Positions 1 to 10,867 of a DNA stretch of 64,000 nt are shown here, piece by piece. A program made the translations under genes and the position numbers. The DNA is from Undaria pinnatifida (lineage: Eukaryota; Sar; Phaeophyceae; Laminariales; Alariaceae): positions 8,675,599 through 8,739,598 of the forward strand of contig JABAKD010000010.1 of the NCBI GenBank assembly GCA_012845835.1, read 5' to 3'. The notes beneath the pieces were generated by a model that did not search any database, was not told the origin of the DNA, and worked only from the letters and a program-made list of their open reading frames with translations. Numbering within the stretch: the stretch's first letter is position 1; every line of letters begins with the position of its first letter.

Positions 1-69
1 TCCAGTTGTAAAGGGGTTAACACGTACTATGCTACGCCTGTTCGTGGTATATCGTACACGTTTCAGAGT

Positions 70-2523
70 CCTAACCGAGGAAAGGCCCAGTACAGGCTTG
101 ACTACATACTGACACGGCAAGTGGATGGACGATTGGTACGTAATATCACTGTGCGGACCCCACCCAGGGAGAACGCTGAGTCGGACCACAACCTCGAAAT
201 TGGAAATATTCGCCTTTTGGGCCGCATCGCACCAAATCGTCCAACGAGAGTCATCAAAAACCGGCGAGCTACTGATCCACCAAGATTAATGGCGGACCCG
301 CATCTCCGGATAAATTTCCAAAACGCGATAGCAGCCAAGCTTGCCTCCCCGATACCCGGTACTAATGCCGGAAGCGGTGATGACATAACCTTATTACTGA
401 CCGAGACGCTACTGTTGAATGCGGCCGACATAGCGACCCCTATTTGGCGCAAACAAGTACCGAGGGGCTGGTGTGCGACCGAGAAGACGAAAGCGGAGTT
501 GAACGCACGATGGCAGGATAGGGAATCCGCGAGGAAACGGGTCCGTTCTGCTCCAAACGATCGTTGTCTACGGCGAGCCTTGAACGCGACCACCAAACAG
601 CTGAAACGCACGCGGGCAGAAGCTGTACAGAGGATCTTCGAAGATTACGTTAGCCAGCTCGAAGGGCGTATCCGAGAAGGTGATCAATTTGGCTTCTACA
701 AACACCTCAAGGGGATGGATGAGGAAGGGAAGAGGCGTTCAACTCGCAGTACATCAAAGACGAGGAGGGTCGATTGCTGCGGGATAATGCCCTCATCTGC
801 GAGCGGTGGGTGAGGTGTTTTCACAAACTGCTCAACACCAAGTCGCCGACCCTTGACCCGAGCATTGTGGACGAGCAGTGGCACCCGTGCAGACCACTGG
901 ACGATGTCCCGTATAGGTACGAAGTAGAGGAGGCGATCCGTGCGTTGGCGAACCGAAAGGCGGTAGGGCCCGATGGTCTCCCGGCCGAGCTCTTGAAGGT
1001 TTTGGCTGACGAAGGAGAACTGAACACTCTCGGAAAGTTCCACGAAATCATCGTCGCTGTGTGGAGGGGAGGTGGCGCGCCGCAACAATGGAAAGATGCA
1101 ACGATCAAGGTGCTTCACAAGAAGAAAGATCGGAGTGTGGCAATTATCGTGGCATTTATCTCGTGGCTCACGCCGGCAAAGTACTCCTCAAAGTCATCGG
1201 GGGTTGCCTGAGTGACTATTGCGAACGCGAGAACATTCTGCCGGAGGAACAGTGTGGGTTCAAACCCCAACGTTCGACGGTTGACATGATGTTCGTAGTA
1301 CGACGACTGCAGGGACTGGCGCGGAAGGACATCCCCTTGTACTTGTGCTTTATCGGTCTCACCAAAGCATATGACTCCGTCGACCGAACCCTTCAGTGGG
1401 ATGTCCTTGCTCGTTTTGGCGTGCCACCGAGAATGCTCGCCGTCATCCGCCAATTCCACGACGGTATGCAAGCATGCGCGCGGCTGGATGATGGAGAGTG
1501 CTCGGATAAGTTCGACGTGGGGCAAGGTCTCAGGCAAGGATGCGTGCGCGCGCCACTGCTGTTCAACATGTTTTTACGGCGGTACTGCGTGTGGCCGAGA
1601 AACGCTCCCTTACTGATGCAGCCATCACGGACAACATGGTGCAGCTCGAACGAAAGGAGAAAGCGAGAGGAAGGGCACTTCACGCACTGGCACAGTCGAC
1701 GGGCGGAGGGGGAAGAAGGGGGGGGAGGTGCAGAGGTTGTGGGGTATGCTGTACGCGGACGATGCGGGCATCGTATCGCGATCATCAGAAGCGCTGGAGA
1801 GGATGATGACGGTGATCGTGACTGCGTGCTCGTCGTTCGGGCTCACGGTCTCCGAGGCGAAAACAGAGATCATGTGCCTGCAAACCAAAGGCGGGGGGAA
1901 GGTGTCGTTCACAATCAATGCAGCCGGCCAGGTGTACAAACAAAACAATCGACTTTGTGTACTTGGGCGGGGCTATCACCACAAACAGAGACCTTAGCAT
2001 TGCAATAACGCGGCGTATTCAGAGGGCCTGGGCGTGCTTCCAGCGGTACAAGATGAATATCTATGATCGCCCGGGTGTGCGCTTACGGTTGAAGGCGCGG
2101 TTGCTGAAAGCCGAGGTGGTCGATACACTACTTTACGGTTGCATGACGTGGAGCCCGAACAAGCCTGACTATGACAAGCTACGACGGATTCACCACTCCA
2201 TGTTCCTCCGATGCCTCGGATGGCGGAAACGGAAGCGCGACGACCACACCCTATCGTACGCCGACGCGCTTGCCAAGAAAGCTTTCGAGAGCATAGAGGC
2301 GATAGTGCGCAAACGGAGGATATTGTTTGCGGGATTCGTAGCACGTATGGGGGAGGAGCGTCTGCCACAGAGGGTGATGTCTGGGGAGCTTGTTGGGGGT
2401 AAGGGCTACTCAGGGGGGCAAGAAAAGGACTGGCTGGCTCGTCTGAAGGAGGATATGTCAGTTTTTGGAATGAAATTCGAAGGGTGTCGAAAGGCTGCTC
2501 AGAAGGCCGGCAGACGGTTTTGA
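70..2523 (+). pseudogene. LINE endonuclease-reverse transcriptase, frameshifted
   Basis: Read in several frames this is one polyprotein. Endonuclease tail: RLDYIL near 96-113 and SDHNL near 181-195. The RT N-terminal part follows around 780-1,130 (AVGPDGLPAELLK, a conserved RT1 block). The palm is in a new frame from about 1,125 (CGNYRGI, then FKPQRSTVD and GLRQGC). The catalytic YADD box lies near 1,752 in yet another frame. The C-terminal LLYGC...W and RR..F.G...RM blocks lie at 2,130-2,360. At least four frame changes (near 780, 1,125, 1,560 and 1,900) show it is not functional. It terminates with TGA at 2,521-2,523. Confidence 0.85.
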
Positions 2524-2643
2524 CGAGTAGAGGAGGGAGCCGAGTTGTTCATGCGGAATTGGCATGAGACGAAGAGACGCAAAGCTGCAGAGCGACGCGC
2601 AAAGGCTACGGCAGCGCTATCCACCGTCGGCATTTCTAAGCGG

Positions 2644-2690
2644 CCGGGGGGAGGGGGGGAGGGGGGGGGGGGGGGGAGGGGGGGCGTCCT
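2644..2690. repeat. G-rich low-complexity tract in LINE 3' UTR
   Basis: A run of G with occasional A sits just after the last conserved coding block of LINE copy A. The homologous position in copy B (11,512-11,762) is about five times longer, so the tract is length-variable within the family. Confidence 0.85.
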
Positions 2691-3021
2691 GCCCAACAGA
2701 CTGAAGCCTGGGTCTGGCCATCATCGTCTTGAAATCTGTGGGTTTTCCAATGGCCATCACAAGTTAGCGTAAGACGGCCCTGACTTCTTCGCCTTGGTGC
2801 GTTCTCTCCCCAGTGCCATTGATGATATACTTGATACCCTCCATGAGCCCAATGTCGTTTTTAGTCAGTTCCTAGGGTCTGCTAGTATAACATTTGTTCT
2901 TTTTTCCTTGCCTTGATTCCTCTTCTTGTCTTCTCTTTTCTTGCTTTTCTAGTATTTTCTTCGCTTTCCTTTTTCGTTTTTCGCTCACTTGTCTTCTCTT
3001 TCCTTTCCTTTATCGTCTCAT

Positions 3022-3137
3022 GTTTTATAAAAATATTTCAAGGACGTCAGCCGTGAGTTCGACGAATTGCGGGTCAATGCTCGTACTCATCTTTGCAAGC
3101 TGCGTTGTTGGTACTTGTAATATACTATGTGGGTGAG
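3022..3137 (+). repeat. Dispersed repeat M2 (MITE-like), copy 1
   Basis: Begins TTTTATAAAAATATTTC, followed by AAGGACGTCAGCCGTGAG, TTCGACGAATT and TTTGCAAGCTGCG. The same ~110-bp order recurs at 21,925-22,035 and, in part, at 6,215-6,302 and (reverse strand) 32,548-32,612. It sits directly on the 3' end of LINE copy A. Its core resembles the first ~90 bp of repeat M1, so the two are branches of one family. Confidence 0.8.
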
Positions 3138-4285
3138 TTTTTTCATAATGGGAGGGGCCATATTGTTTTGTTAAAAAAACAAACACATATATATACTAAA
3201 TATACATCCGAAATCTCCGAAATTCCTCCTCGACATGCGGTATTTTTGCAACTTCTCGCTTGTCTCGCTCGGCATCCGTCCGGGTTCACGTCGAAGTGCG
3301 GAACGGACACGGCAGGGCGAGGGGCGTTGGAGCCGCCCCCAAAAGGCGGCGCTCGAACGAAGCTACATTCGACCGAGAATTTTAGTTCCGCGAATCGCAT
3401 ACTTCGGCCGAGAGACGAAAACTCCTGACCAAATACCTGACACCAAAGAAGGATTTTATATAGATTTATATATACGAGTATATACATAGACTTAATTACT
3501 TAGTTCTCGACCCCCTCGGAGGTCTCGCTCGGCATATCCTCCCCCCTCTCAGCCCTTCTCAGCCCGTAATTGCCGAAAAGAAAATTAGTTGCTGGGGAAA
3601 AGAACCGTCCCGAAGTTCCTTGCCTTCCTTGCTTTCCTTATAATTCTTAGCTTTCTTTGCTCTCTGATCTTTTTATTTTGCTTTTTCAGCAACTTCTTTA
3701 ATACCCAAACACTACTTTTTTTTTGCTTTTTCTCATTTACAATTTGAAGTTGGCCAATTGCTGGCTGAGAGGGAATTGCCGTTGACGGCTGCAAACAATT
3801 TGAATTTGAAATTTGCCGGATCGGCAATACAGCAGTAACAATTTGAAGTTGAAATTTGCGAAGCGGACCAAGGCTAGCGCGGGAGGAGGCTCCGCCAACG
3901 GCGGGGGTGGTGGAGGTTCAGGATCAGGCGTGTGGACGTTGGTCGGGCAAGAACGGGACTCAGCTTCTTCTGGCAATCCTGATTGGCCGTGCCCGAGAAA
4001 GGGTTGTGACGTATGACGGCTTCCTCATCGCACGGACTGGAAAAAACGGGAGTTCCCAGTACGTTGTCTGCGACACCCGCAGGAGTGACGACCCTTCCAC
4101 GTGCCGAGCTTTTTATAACCAAGCACTGGGGAAGCGGCGACAACCCTCGTGTGTGTGACTGGCGTGACGCGGACACCTGTGATTCACCCTCGATCGGCGT
4201 CCCTAAAGTAGGAGCTGAGAGCTTGACGAAGCGTGAGTTTCATTTCTTCGTGTTAGCCAGGGTTGTCAAAATGGTCCATGCAGTG
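3138..4285. other. No gene seen
   Basis: Open frames here are short and lack convincing splice sites. The stretch 3,740-3,860 repeats AATTTGAA-type words, and 3,885-3,935 is GC-rich and Gly-coding by composition only. Nothing else could be supported. Confidence 0.5.
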
Positions 4286-4287
4286 AT

Positions 4288-4520
4288 AAATTATAAAAAT
4301 AAAAATACACTCCAGCTGTGAGATCGAAGATTTCGTCGAAACTCATCTTTGCAAGCCGTGTGTGATACTCCGATTGCGCGTATTACGGGTTGTGTCCTCT
4401 TTAAGGATATAGGTCGGCAACTCCCCTTGCAACTACAGTGTAGCTATCAGGGTCAACAGGGTGATGTTAGGCAGTCTATGCGCGGAAACTATAAAACCCG
4501 TTTCTGAGGGGGACAGTGAT
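4288..4520 (+). repeat. Dispersed repeat M1, copy 1
   Basis: Starts with TTATAAAAATAAAAATACAC then CTCCAGCTGTGAG. It carries TTTGCAAGC, a GGTCAACAGGGTGATGTTAG block and ends at GTTTCTGAGGGGGAC. Other copies are at 6,766, 12,660 (reverse), 38,749 and 44,470 (reverse). It lacks the final CAGCTGT-containing end, so it is 3' truncated. Confidence 0.85.
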
Positions 4521-5131
4521 ATATAACACAGCAGCATCATACCATCAGCACCAGTCGCAGTACACACTGGAGGTTGATATATAGCAGTAAACAGAAGCTG
4601 AAGTTAACCTGGGTGGTGCTGGAGAGCGGTCCCGTGATTGGGGTTATCGAGTTGTTCATGTGGTGACGCGGTGTACTACTGTTACTCATTTTCCATACAA
4701 CCACATAAACTTTTTGTAATAACGACTACAAGTAGGGTGCGCAACCTCTTCAGGAATCGCAGTACACGTCGGTCGTAATAGTATTGATAGCAGCAGTAAT
4801 AGAGTACTACCTAACAATATATACAGCAGGTACTGACCCTTACCCTTCGTTGTCGGTATTCCGCCGGTAGGCCTTATATAGCAGTATACCGGGGCTTACG
4901 CTTACCAGTTGCGACTGTGAATCCCGTTCGTTCCTGTCCCAGTCGTGGTCTCATAGGTGTTAGCAACGTTGTGGTACCAGGCAGGGCTTTGCCCATAAAC
5001 GACCGCTTTTATTACAGTGTTACGACTTCCTTTCAAACTTTGGAAACCGACGACAGCTACTATTAAGTGGCCTTACTATTTTGAACATTCCCTGAACGCT
5101 GGGTATTCCCATCCGTTGTTGTCGTTTGCAG
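4521..5131. other. No gene seen; possible upstream exon region of the 5.1-kb gene
   Basis: AT-rich with several TATA-like words and CAG-rich bits. I could not identify an exon or promoter with confidence. Confidence 0.4.
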
Positions 5132-5302
5132 AAGCCCTGCGAAGCAGTCGCCGAGGGCCGCCAAGTCGGCGAGGACATAAACACGAAGTGAACCGGCGAC
5201 ATCAAGGTCGGTTACCTCCACCTGAAGAAGGCAGGATACTACTTGCTCGATATACCTCCCGCATTCCATTACCACTGTGCCAAGAGAGCGTTCGACATCG
5301 AG
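5132..5302 (+). CDS. Exon of an unrecognised small gene, interrupted by an in-frame TGA
   Basis: Acceptor TTTGCAG precedes 5,132 and donor GAG|GTACGT follows 5,302, giving 57 codons in phase 0. The frame reads like a real protein: AVAEGRQVGEDINTK, a TGA at 5,189-5,191, then TGDIKVGYLHLKKAGYYL and HYHCAKRAFDIE. The part after the TGA is rich in aromatic and basic residues. Codon 20 being TGA means a nonsense mutation, a recoded codon such as selenocysteine, or an exon that really starts later (an AG lies just before the VGYLH codons at about 5,209). The family was not recognised. Confidence 0.5.
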
Positions 5303-5593
5303 GTACGTTCTACTCTTATCTTGCGTCCTGTGTCTCACGAGTCCCTATTATCAATAATATTTGAGACATCCATGTCCCTTGCTCGAGACTATGGGATTGC
5401 GTGCGGATATATGCAGTGCGGCTCTTCTTCCAAGTACCAAGAACAAGTACAACAATACCACAACAATTACTAACAACGAAAGAAGGATCTCCAATAGTTT
5501 GGATGGTAAGGACGTCTGCTGGAGAGAAGTACGAATACTTTTTTACACATACTTATCGACGTCCTTCCGCTATGCTTCAACGTTTGCGGACAG

Positions 5594-5695
5594 ATCCACA
5601 AGATCATCGACAAAAAACAAGAGTGCAAGGTGCTGGGTACCTCCGCTGAGGAGGAGTCCAAGCAAGCCTGCATGCTCCTTCGGAAGCAATGTTGA
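5594..5695 (+). CDS. Terminal exon of the same small gene
   Basis: A pyrimidine-leaning stretch and GCGGACAG precede 5,594. The exon encodes 33 residues: IHKIIDKKQECKVLG, then an Ala/Glu-rich stretch and QACMLLRKQC before TGA. It enters in phase 0, matching the exon ending at 5,302, so the joined protein runs ...KRAFDIE-IHKIIDKK.... Three cysteines in the last 25 residues are the only clear feature. Function is unknown. Confidence 0.5.
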   Translation: MHKIIDKKQECKVLGTSAEEESKQACMLLRKQC

Positions 5696-5699
5696 CAGC

Positions 5700-6214
5700 A
5701 TGTTCTTTATAGAACGTCAAGTTGTGGTTTCTATATACCAGCATCGTTTTTTTAGCACTATGCCTAAATGCATGCTCTTCGTCCTTGGGAGTACAAATGT
5801 ACTTCACATGTTTGCGGTGTGTGCGTTCAAGTTCCTGCTTTCAGCATGTTTTTTTTATGCACTGCGCTCCTTTACATCTTAAGTTGTAGTTTTCCTGTCT
5901 CTATCCTTGACAAGCGCGTGCCTGGTGTTTATGCAGAGCGATAATTTATTATTGATGATCGACTTAGAGAGACCTATTAAGAAGTGTACAGGTGCTACCT
6001 GAGAGGTGGAAGGATATGCCAAGCAAGTCCTCCGACGTGTCCATCATGGACTGGGCGAATGGATGATAATAACAAACTTATAATCATAATCGTCTCCATC
6101 CTTTATCGTTGTACTATATATGGACCTCTTGGCATTTTCAAGTCGCCAGTTGCGCCATTCGCGCTTATTTTCCGCTTTTCTACTGAATGTTCATTCTTCC
6201 TTCCGCGAGCGAAG
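5700..6214. other. No gene seen
   Basis: 3' flank of the small gene. No SECIS-like core (ATGA...AA...GA) was evident by eye in the first few hundred bases, which leans against selenocysteine for the TGA at 5,189. Confidence 0.4.
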
Positions 6215-6302
6215 CCCTTGTATTTTATAAAAACATTTCAAGGACGTCAGCCGTGAGTTCGACGAATTTCAGGTCAACATTCATATTTGCAAGCTGCATC
6301 AT
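6215..6302 (+). repeat. Dispersed repeat M2, copy 2
   Basis: TATTTTATAAAAACATTTC, then AAGGACGTCAGCCGTGAG and TTCGACGAATT as in copy 1. It ends at the GCAAGCTGCATC word and is followed at once by repeat R3. Confidence 0.8.
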
Positions 6303-6692
6303 GTTTTCTTTGTATCTTTATTCTAACTGAGTTGCGTCTGTCGTGCGTATTGTATGCCTAGTGATAGGTACTACGTGCAATGTATACGTGGTAGTCTTTC
6401 TTGGGTGGCAAGCGGTATAGTAGGTTTTTCCAGGCGCGAGTAGTGAGACGTATGCGCCAGTATGGACCAGGCACATCGTGGGCTGACTCCCGATTTCACT
6501 TCTTGTATGTTTCTGGTGAAGGCATGAATTGCGTCAGCTGTGATTATATGCATGTACCACCTTTGGTTTGCTTGTGTTTTTCCCCTGGGGTATTCCTCAG
6601 CTCCAGTATGACTGGAGCCTGTCCCGTGACCACGGACTTGATTATGCGAGTTGATGTTAGAACAGCAACATGAGTCGGTTCACAACAACCCT
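6303..6692 (+). repeat. Dispersed repeat R3, copy 1
   Basis: About 390 bp that match 12,085-12,460 throughout, including GTTGCGTCTGTCGTGCGT, TATACGTGGTAGTCTTTC, and a perfect short stem CTCCAGT-atg-ACTGGAG near 6,600. It ends near ATGCGAGTTGATGTTAGAAC. Fragments of the end recur at 47,282 and, more diverged, at 49,205. Both long copies lie behind another element (M2 here, LINE copy B there), so R3 looks like a 3' tail module. Confidence 0.8.
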
Positions 6693-6765
6693 GGAAAACG
6701 ATATCTACAGGTACTGTCTCACTATCAATACCTACCACTGCAGCTGCCTCTATATATAAGTATAT

Positions 6766-7205
6766 TATAAAAAATGAAAATACACTCCAGCTGTGAGATC
6801 GAAGATTTCGTCGAAACTCATCTTTGCAAGCTGTGTGTGATGCTCCGATCGCGCGTATCACAACTGTGTGTCCTCATTAAGGATATAGGTCGGCGACTCC
6901 CCTTACAACTACAGTTTAGTGTAGCTATCAGGGTCAACAGGGTGATTTTAGTCAGTCTGTGCGCGGAAACTATAAAACCCGTTTCTGAGGGGGACAAAAT
7001 CTGACAGGTGTGGAGGGAAATGTATCCTTTTATCAAGTGAATCCTGTAAGTCGAATAACCGGTGAGGGGGGGGGCGGAGTTTTGAAGGACGTGGGGGCCT
7101 GGTTTTGATCAGAAGCGAGCGGGGTTGGAGCGGTGGGGGGGGGGGGGAAGGGGGGGGGGGGGGGGGGACGGGCGGGCAATTTGTGCATGTAAGCTATAAA
7201 TCCTC
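6766..7205 (+). repeat. Dispersed repeat M1, copy 2 (full length)
   Basis: One of the two most complete copies. It begins TATTATAAAAAATG and CTCCAGCTGTGAG, and continues past GAGGGGGAC to CTGACAGGTGTGGAGG. It then carries a GC-rich extension (ACGTGGGGGCCTGG, a poly-G run at 7,134-7,168, GACGGGCGGGCAATTTGTG). The extension also occurs in the reverse copy at 12,740-12,950, so it belongs to the element. The inner ends CTCCAGCTGTGAG and, reversed, CTCCACAGCTGTCAG form an imperfect inverted repeat, as in MITEs. Confidence 0.85.
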
Positions 7206-7950
7206 AAGTATACATCTCAGTGATCAGCAGCAGCAGTCCTTCTGTACAACTCGTCGTAGGGTCGTATATGGAAAAAATATGGGATTGGTTGTTACTGTAT
7301 TACCGGTACTCTGGAGGCAAACGGTGCTTCGCAATCCGGAATAATTCAAAAATTAGAAAACACGTACCAGGTAGACACGTTTCTCGCCCGCTTGGGGTCC
7401 AGGGGTCCGAGTTGGGGACAACGTTAGGGTGAGGGCCAGGGGTTGGCTTGGGTCTACACCTGTGCCCTCCTTTGCGCGGAAGTGCTTCCTAGTCAACAGC
7501 CGCACGCCTGAAATATATCGTACCCTACTCGTAAGGCGGTTGTTGACCGGTCACCTGTTGACTGCTGCTGTGCAGTGCAACTGATATTCCGCACGTACGT
7601 ACGGGCTCGACGCGCCTATCATCTATGTATGGCCCTTTATGTGTGAGTATAATATGGTGGTGTCCAACGTGTCGGTGCGATGCGAATTCCAGGCCGTTTG
7701 CTAACAAAAAAACGCACGCAGGTGCAGGTGCATTTCCATCCAGTCAGTGCTCGGAGACGTCATTCTAGCTTCTACCCCTATGATCGGACACTCCCTTGCG
7801 CTCGCACGCCTACCCCAGGCTAGCTGTCGTAGCTCATACCCAAACACAACGGCAACGGCGAACAAGCAATCAATCCACAAAAACGCTGACGTTTTTCAAA
7901 TATATTTTCAATTTCTGTAAAATCCACCACTCTTCTTCCTCTCAACTCGC
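7206..7950. other. No exon recognised; would be downstream intron of the transporter gene
   Basis: If the exon at 7,951-8,211 is real, this is its first intron read on the minus strand. No second transporter exon with membrane segments was found down to the repeats at 7.2 kb. Confidence 0.4.
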
Positions 7951-8211
7951 CTTGTTGACGAAGATCACGATGAGGCTAGCGATGGCGTAAAACAAGGCGG
8001 CCGCAGCCTGCTCCAACACCGTGGGCGGCGGCCCCCCCGCCTCGGCGACGGCGACATCCTTCGTCGTCACCGGAAGCTGAAGCTGAGCCTCTTCTCCAGC
8101 GGTTTTAGAGGAGCGGTGAAGGAGGTCTTTGCCAGACGCCTTCGGTAGCAGCAAAGCATCTGCCGCAACCTCGTCCTTCTCGCCGCCGTGCAAATTCTTG
8201 TTCGAAGCCAT
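7951..8211 (-). CDS. First exon of a nucleotide-sugar-transporter-like (SLC35/DMT) protein
   Basis: ATG at 8,211-8,209 has A at -3 and G at +4. The 87 codons give a hydrophilic Lys/Glu/Ala-rich cytosolic N-terminus (MASNKNLHGGEKDEVAADA...). This is followed by the start of a membrane helix, AALFYAIASLIVIFVNK, the typical first helix of Golgi nucleotide-sugar transporters. The exon ends at AAG followed by GCGAGT, a possible GC-AG donor; a GT four bases further on is the alternative. Downstream exons on the minus strand were not found, so the gene may be broken or may have a very long intron. Family assignment rests on one helix and is moderate. Confidence 0.5.
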
Positions 8212-8344
8212 CTTGCTTGCGGAAGGTCTTTACGCTGATAGCTGCAGAGCTCCGATGTTTGAGTGGAGTACTCTGCGGCAGCCGCGCGAAATCCGAGCAG
8301 CGCTGAAATCTTTCCTCGCCAGGCGCAAAGTGGACCTCTTGTGA

Positions 8345-9260
8345 ATCTACGATATCGCAATTGGTCCTCCTTGCCGTAGCGTTAGCAAGACGGCAGCGTA
8401 CGGGTGGTTGTTTGTTTTTTTATTTCTTGATTCTTATTCGGTTCCGGGAGTTCCAAGCTTCGTGACGCCTTACCGAGGGGGGGGCACAACTAGACGCGTA
8501 TCTTGCGTGTTGTCAGATTTTTAGCGTCAGGCCAGATGTGACCCAAGCAATAGCACGTGCACGTGGTATCGATTTCCGTACCTGTCACGAGGCAGTGCCT
8601 TGGTTGTGGGGCATGCGCGGCACTAGTGCGCGCCAACGGTACTTTGGACGATGTGTCGCGTTGTTGGTTCTCGTGCAAGTCAAAAGGATACCAACGGCCG
8701 CCAAGGTGGTGGGATCTTCTTCAGGCGAAGAGCCCTGGCTAAAGGCGAGGATGCTGGAGATCCCAGTCACCGTACCGGTGTCCACTTCGGCTGGCTTAGG
8801 ATTAGCACCAACAGAACAACATCATCAAAATTTAGGTGTGCGCAGTTCGATCGAAGTCATATTCGTCTTTTCCTTCGGCAGTCGATCTGTGGTTTCTCGT
8901 ACCCTCCGCGTTATAGACTACCAGGTATGCTTTCTATCTCAGAGAATGAATGGTTGATGGTGGTGGCCGAAAGTCCGAATATTAGAATTGTACATAGCCG
9001 AAAATGCACGCGAGTAATCAGCGTACTGCTGTATTGGGTTTGGATCCATCATGTATTTTTTTAATAGCTGCCCGTGGGATGCATACACAGGTGTCGCGCA
9101 TACCAAGCATTTCCAAGTCTGAAGATTTTTTTTCAAGCGCACAACTAGTGCACCGTCGACGCAGCTCCATCATCACGCCCTCTTCTCATACATTATCAGT
9201 CGCGAAGTCAACAAAAAAAGCCAGAGGCAACGGCAAACATGTAAACCACCCACCTCCGCG
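8345..9260. other. No firm gene; divergent to the transporter exon
   Basis: Plus-strand frames around 8,538-8,957 are open but show no recognisable motif and no clean exon borders. The region could hold the shared promoter of the minus-strand transporter and a plus-strand gene. Confidence 0.3.
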
Positions 9261-9266
9261 TGCTTA

Positions 9267-9573
9267 TTGGCAGTACTGATCGTCAATTACATTGCCTGTC
9301 GCTGTCGCATCTCACCGCCTCAAGATTTTACAGTTCGGTTCGATGCGCTTTTAGTCGCGCCAGAGGAAGCTGTGAGAAGAATCCGAGGGGCAGTGACGGT
9401 GGCTCTCAACTCGTCGGGTTCCAACGAGACAAGCCCAGGGCACGGCTGGCGCGGCTGGGGGCGTGAGGATGATGAAGCGATTGCCATCGCCGTCGAGGAG
9501 GCACTGACACACGCGGGGGACTCTGTCTACGACGAAATCGGGGGGGAGATCGTGGCGGCTGCAGCGAGAGGTG
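9267..9573 (+). CDS. Candidate exon, unrecognised
   Basis: A frame with a natural amino-acid mix: DFTVRFDALLVAPEEAVRRI, AVTVALNSSGSNETS, DDEAIAIAVEEALTHAGDSV and IGGEIVAAAA. It ends at a plausible donor (GAGAG|GTGACG). An AG lies upstream at TTGGCAG. Acidic/alanine helices dominate and no family was recognised. No adjoining exon was matched by phase, so this is only exon-like sequence. Confidence 0.35.
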
Positions 9574-9599
9574 ACGAACCCACCCATTCATTAGTATCT

Positions 9600-10860
9600 G
9601 ACTTCATCCTTTCGTCGTGCTTATCTCGCCTCCAGCGCAGCAGAACCCGTTACCTCATACGTTCGTGTTCGCGCTATTGTTAGTTGAAGTATGAAAAGTC
9701 ATATCATAAACGTCATATTTTATTTGTGATAACCAGCAAATTACGTATAAATAGTCACCACTTGCGATGGATGTGGCGTCGTGTGGCTAGTCTCCGCGGC
9801 AGTTGTCGTAGCTTTCGCGGGTCGTTTTTTTCGGGCGGATGCACGAATCTGCGACCTGCGCATTGTTCATTAGGGTTTTGTGGTGGCATAATCGTGCTTT
9901 AAGGATTATAAGATGCGTCATTAATCGCTCGTGCTCGCCTGCGCTAAACAAAATTCGTTATATTTCTGAGTGGAAGGTGTGGGTTGCCTAACCAGACGTT
10001 CGCGCTTCCAAAACCCAACCATGGATGCCGTCAAGTACAGACAGACATTGCATCGACACAACCATATGTCTTTCGATAGCAGAAAAAAGTAGCAGACTTT
10101 CAACTGTCAAATCTATAGCATTTGTAATTGCACATTAAAAAAGTAGCCTGGTATTAGATTGCGATTGGTGTCCCCCCTTGCGGCCTCTCTACCCCTTATG
10201 CTCATGCCGTCGATCTTCACCCTACTGCTACTACTGCTGCTTCTGCCTCTGCAGCGTGGGCACCTCTTCCTTCTACCTCTACTGGTTGTCGCGTCCGATA
10301 CTCGCTGCTGCTGTGCTGCTGCTGTACTATGCTGATGCTGCCGAGACTCTCCTATTTTCCCATCATTATTTCCCCTGGAACTACCCCCCCCCCTGTTACC
10401 CGGTTTTCCTCCAATTCCTTTCCGTTCCGCCAAACTCCAGACTGTTCCGATATCTTTACATTATTATTTTAGAAAGTTGAAGAAAAAGTTGGGGTATTGT
10501 AAAGATGTGTGTTGCGGGATCCTTGTCGATATGATCCTCAGAAGAGGCAGGTGTGTCCATCATGAGACCACAGCTGACAGCAGTACAAAACCTGGGTAGG
10601 TAGTAGATTCTCTCACTATTGTTATCGAGCAAGGCTTGCTAGTTTTTGGTCAGGATACAAGAGTGATCGAGAGGGGGGAGGAGAGGAGGGGGGGGGGTGA
10701 AAACTTGGCTTTGGCCAAGCTCCAGATGCCGGCTCTCGTACTGGCAAGGTGTCCAAACTCCATGCCGAACGTCAATTCTAAGTACAAGCTGCTAACTGGC
10801 TACGTCGGCCACTTCTACAAGACCATGTGCGTGACTCATTGCATACTTGAAGTGAGAGTA
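9600..10860. other. No gene seen
   Basis: Low-complexity CTG/CAG-rich stretch at 10,210-10,340. Open frames there encode Ser/Arg or Leu/Tyr runs and are judged compositional. Confidence 0.5.
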
Positions 10861-10867
10861 AAGACCA

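Larger units (their letters stand above)
1..3020 (+). mobile_element. APE-type non-LTR retrotransposon (LINE), copy A, 5' cut by window edge
   Basis: The element runs off the left edge of the window. In order it holds the end of an AP-endonuclease-like domain, a reverse transcriptase, a C-terminal region, a G-rich tract near 2,644-2,690 and a T/C-rich 3' UTR that fades near 3,020. The last ~1 kb (from about 1,995) is repeated nearly identically at 10,868-12,085, which marks this as one dispersed family. Coding capacity is broken by several frameshifts, so it is a dead copy. The clade is not certain; the C-terminal Leu-Leu-Tyr-Gly and Arg-Met blocks are of the type seen in RTE/Jockey-like elements. 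Confidence 0.9.

Noticed and set aside
10636-10867. N-terminal part of the 253-residue ORF at LINE copy B
   Set aside because: Not homologous to the LINE; chance continuation of the frame upstream of the truncation point.
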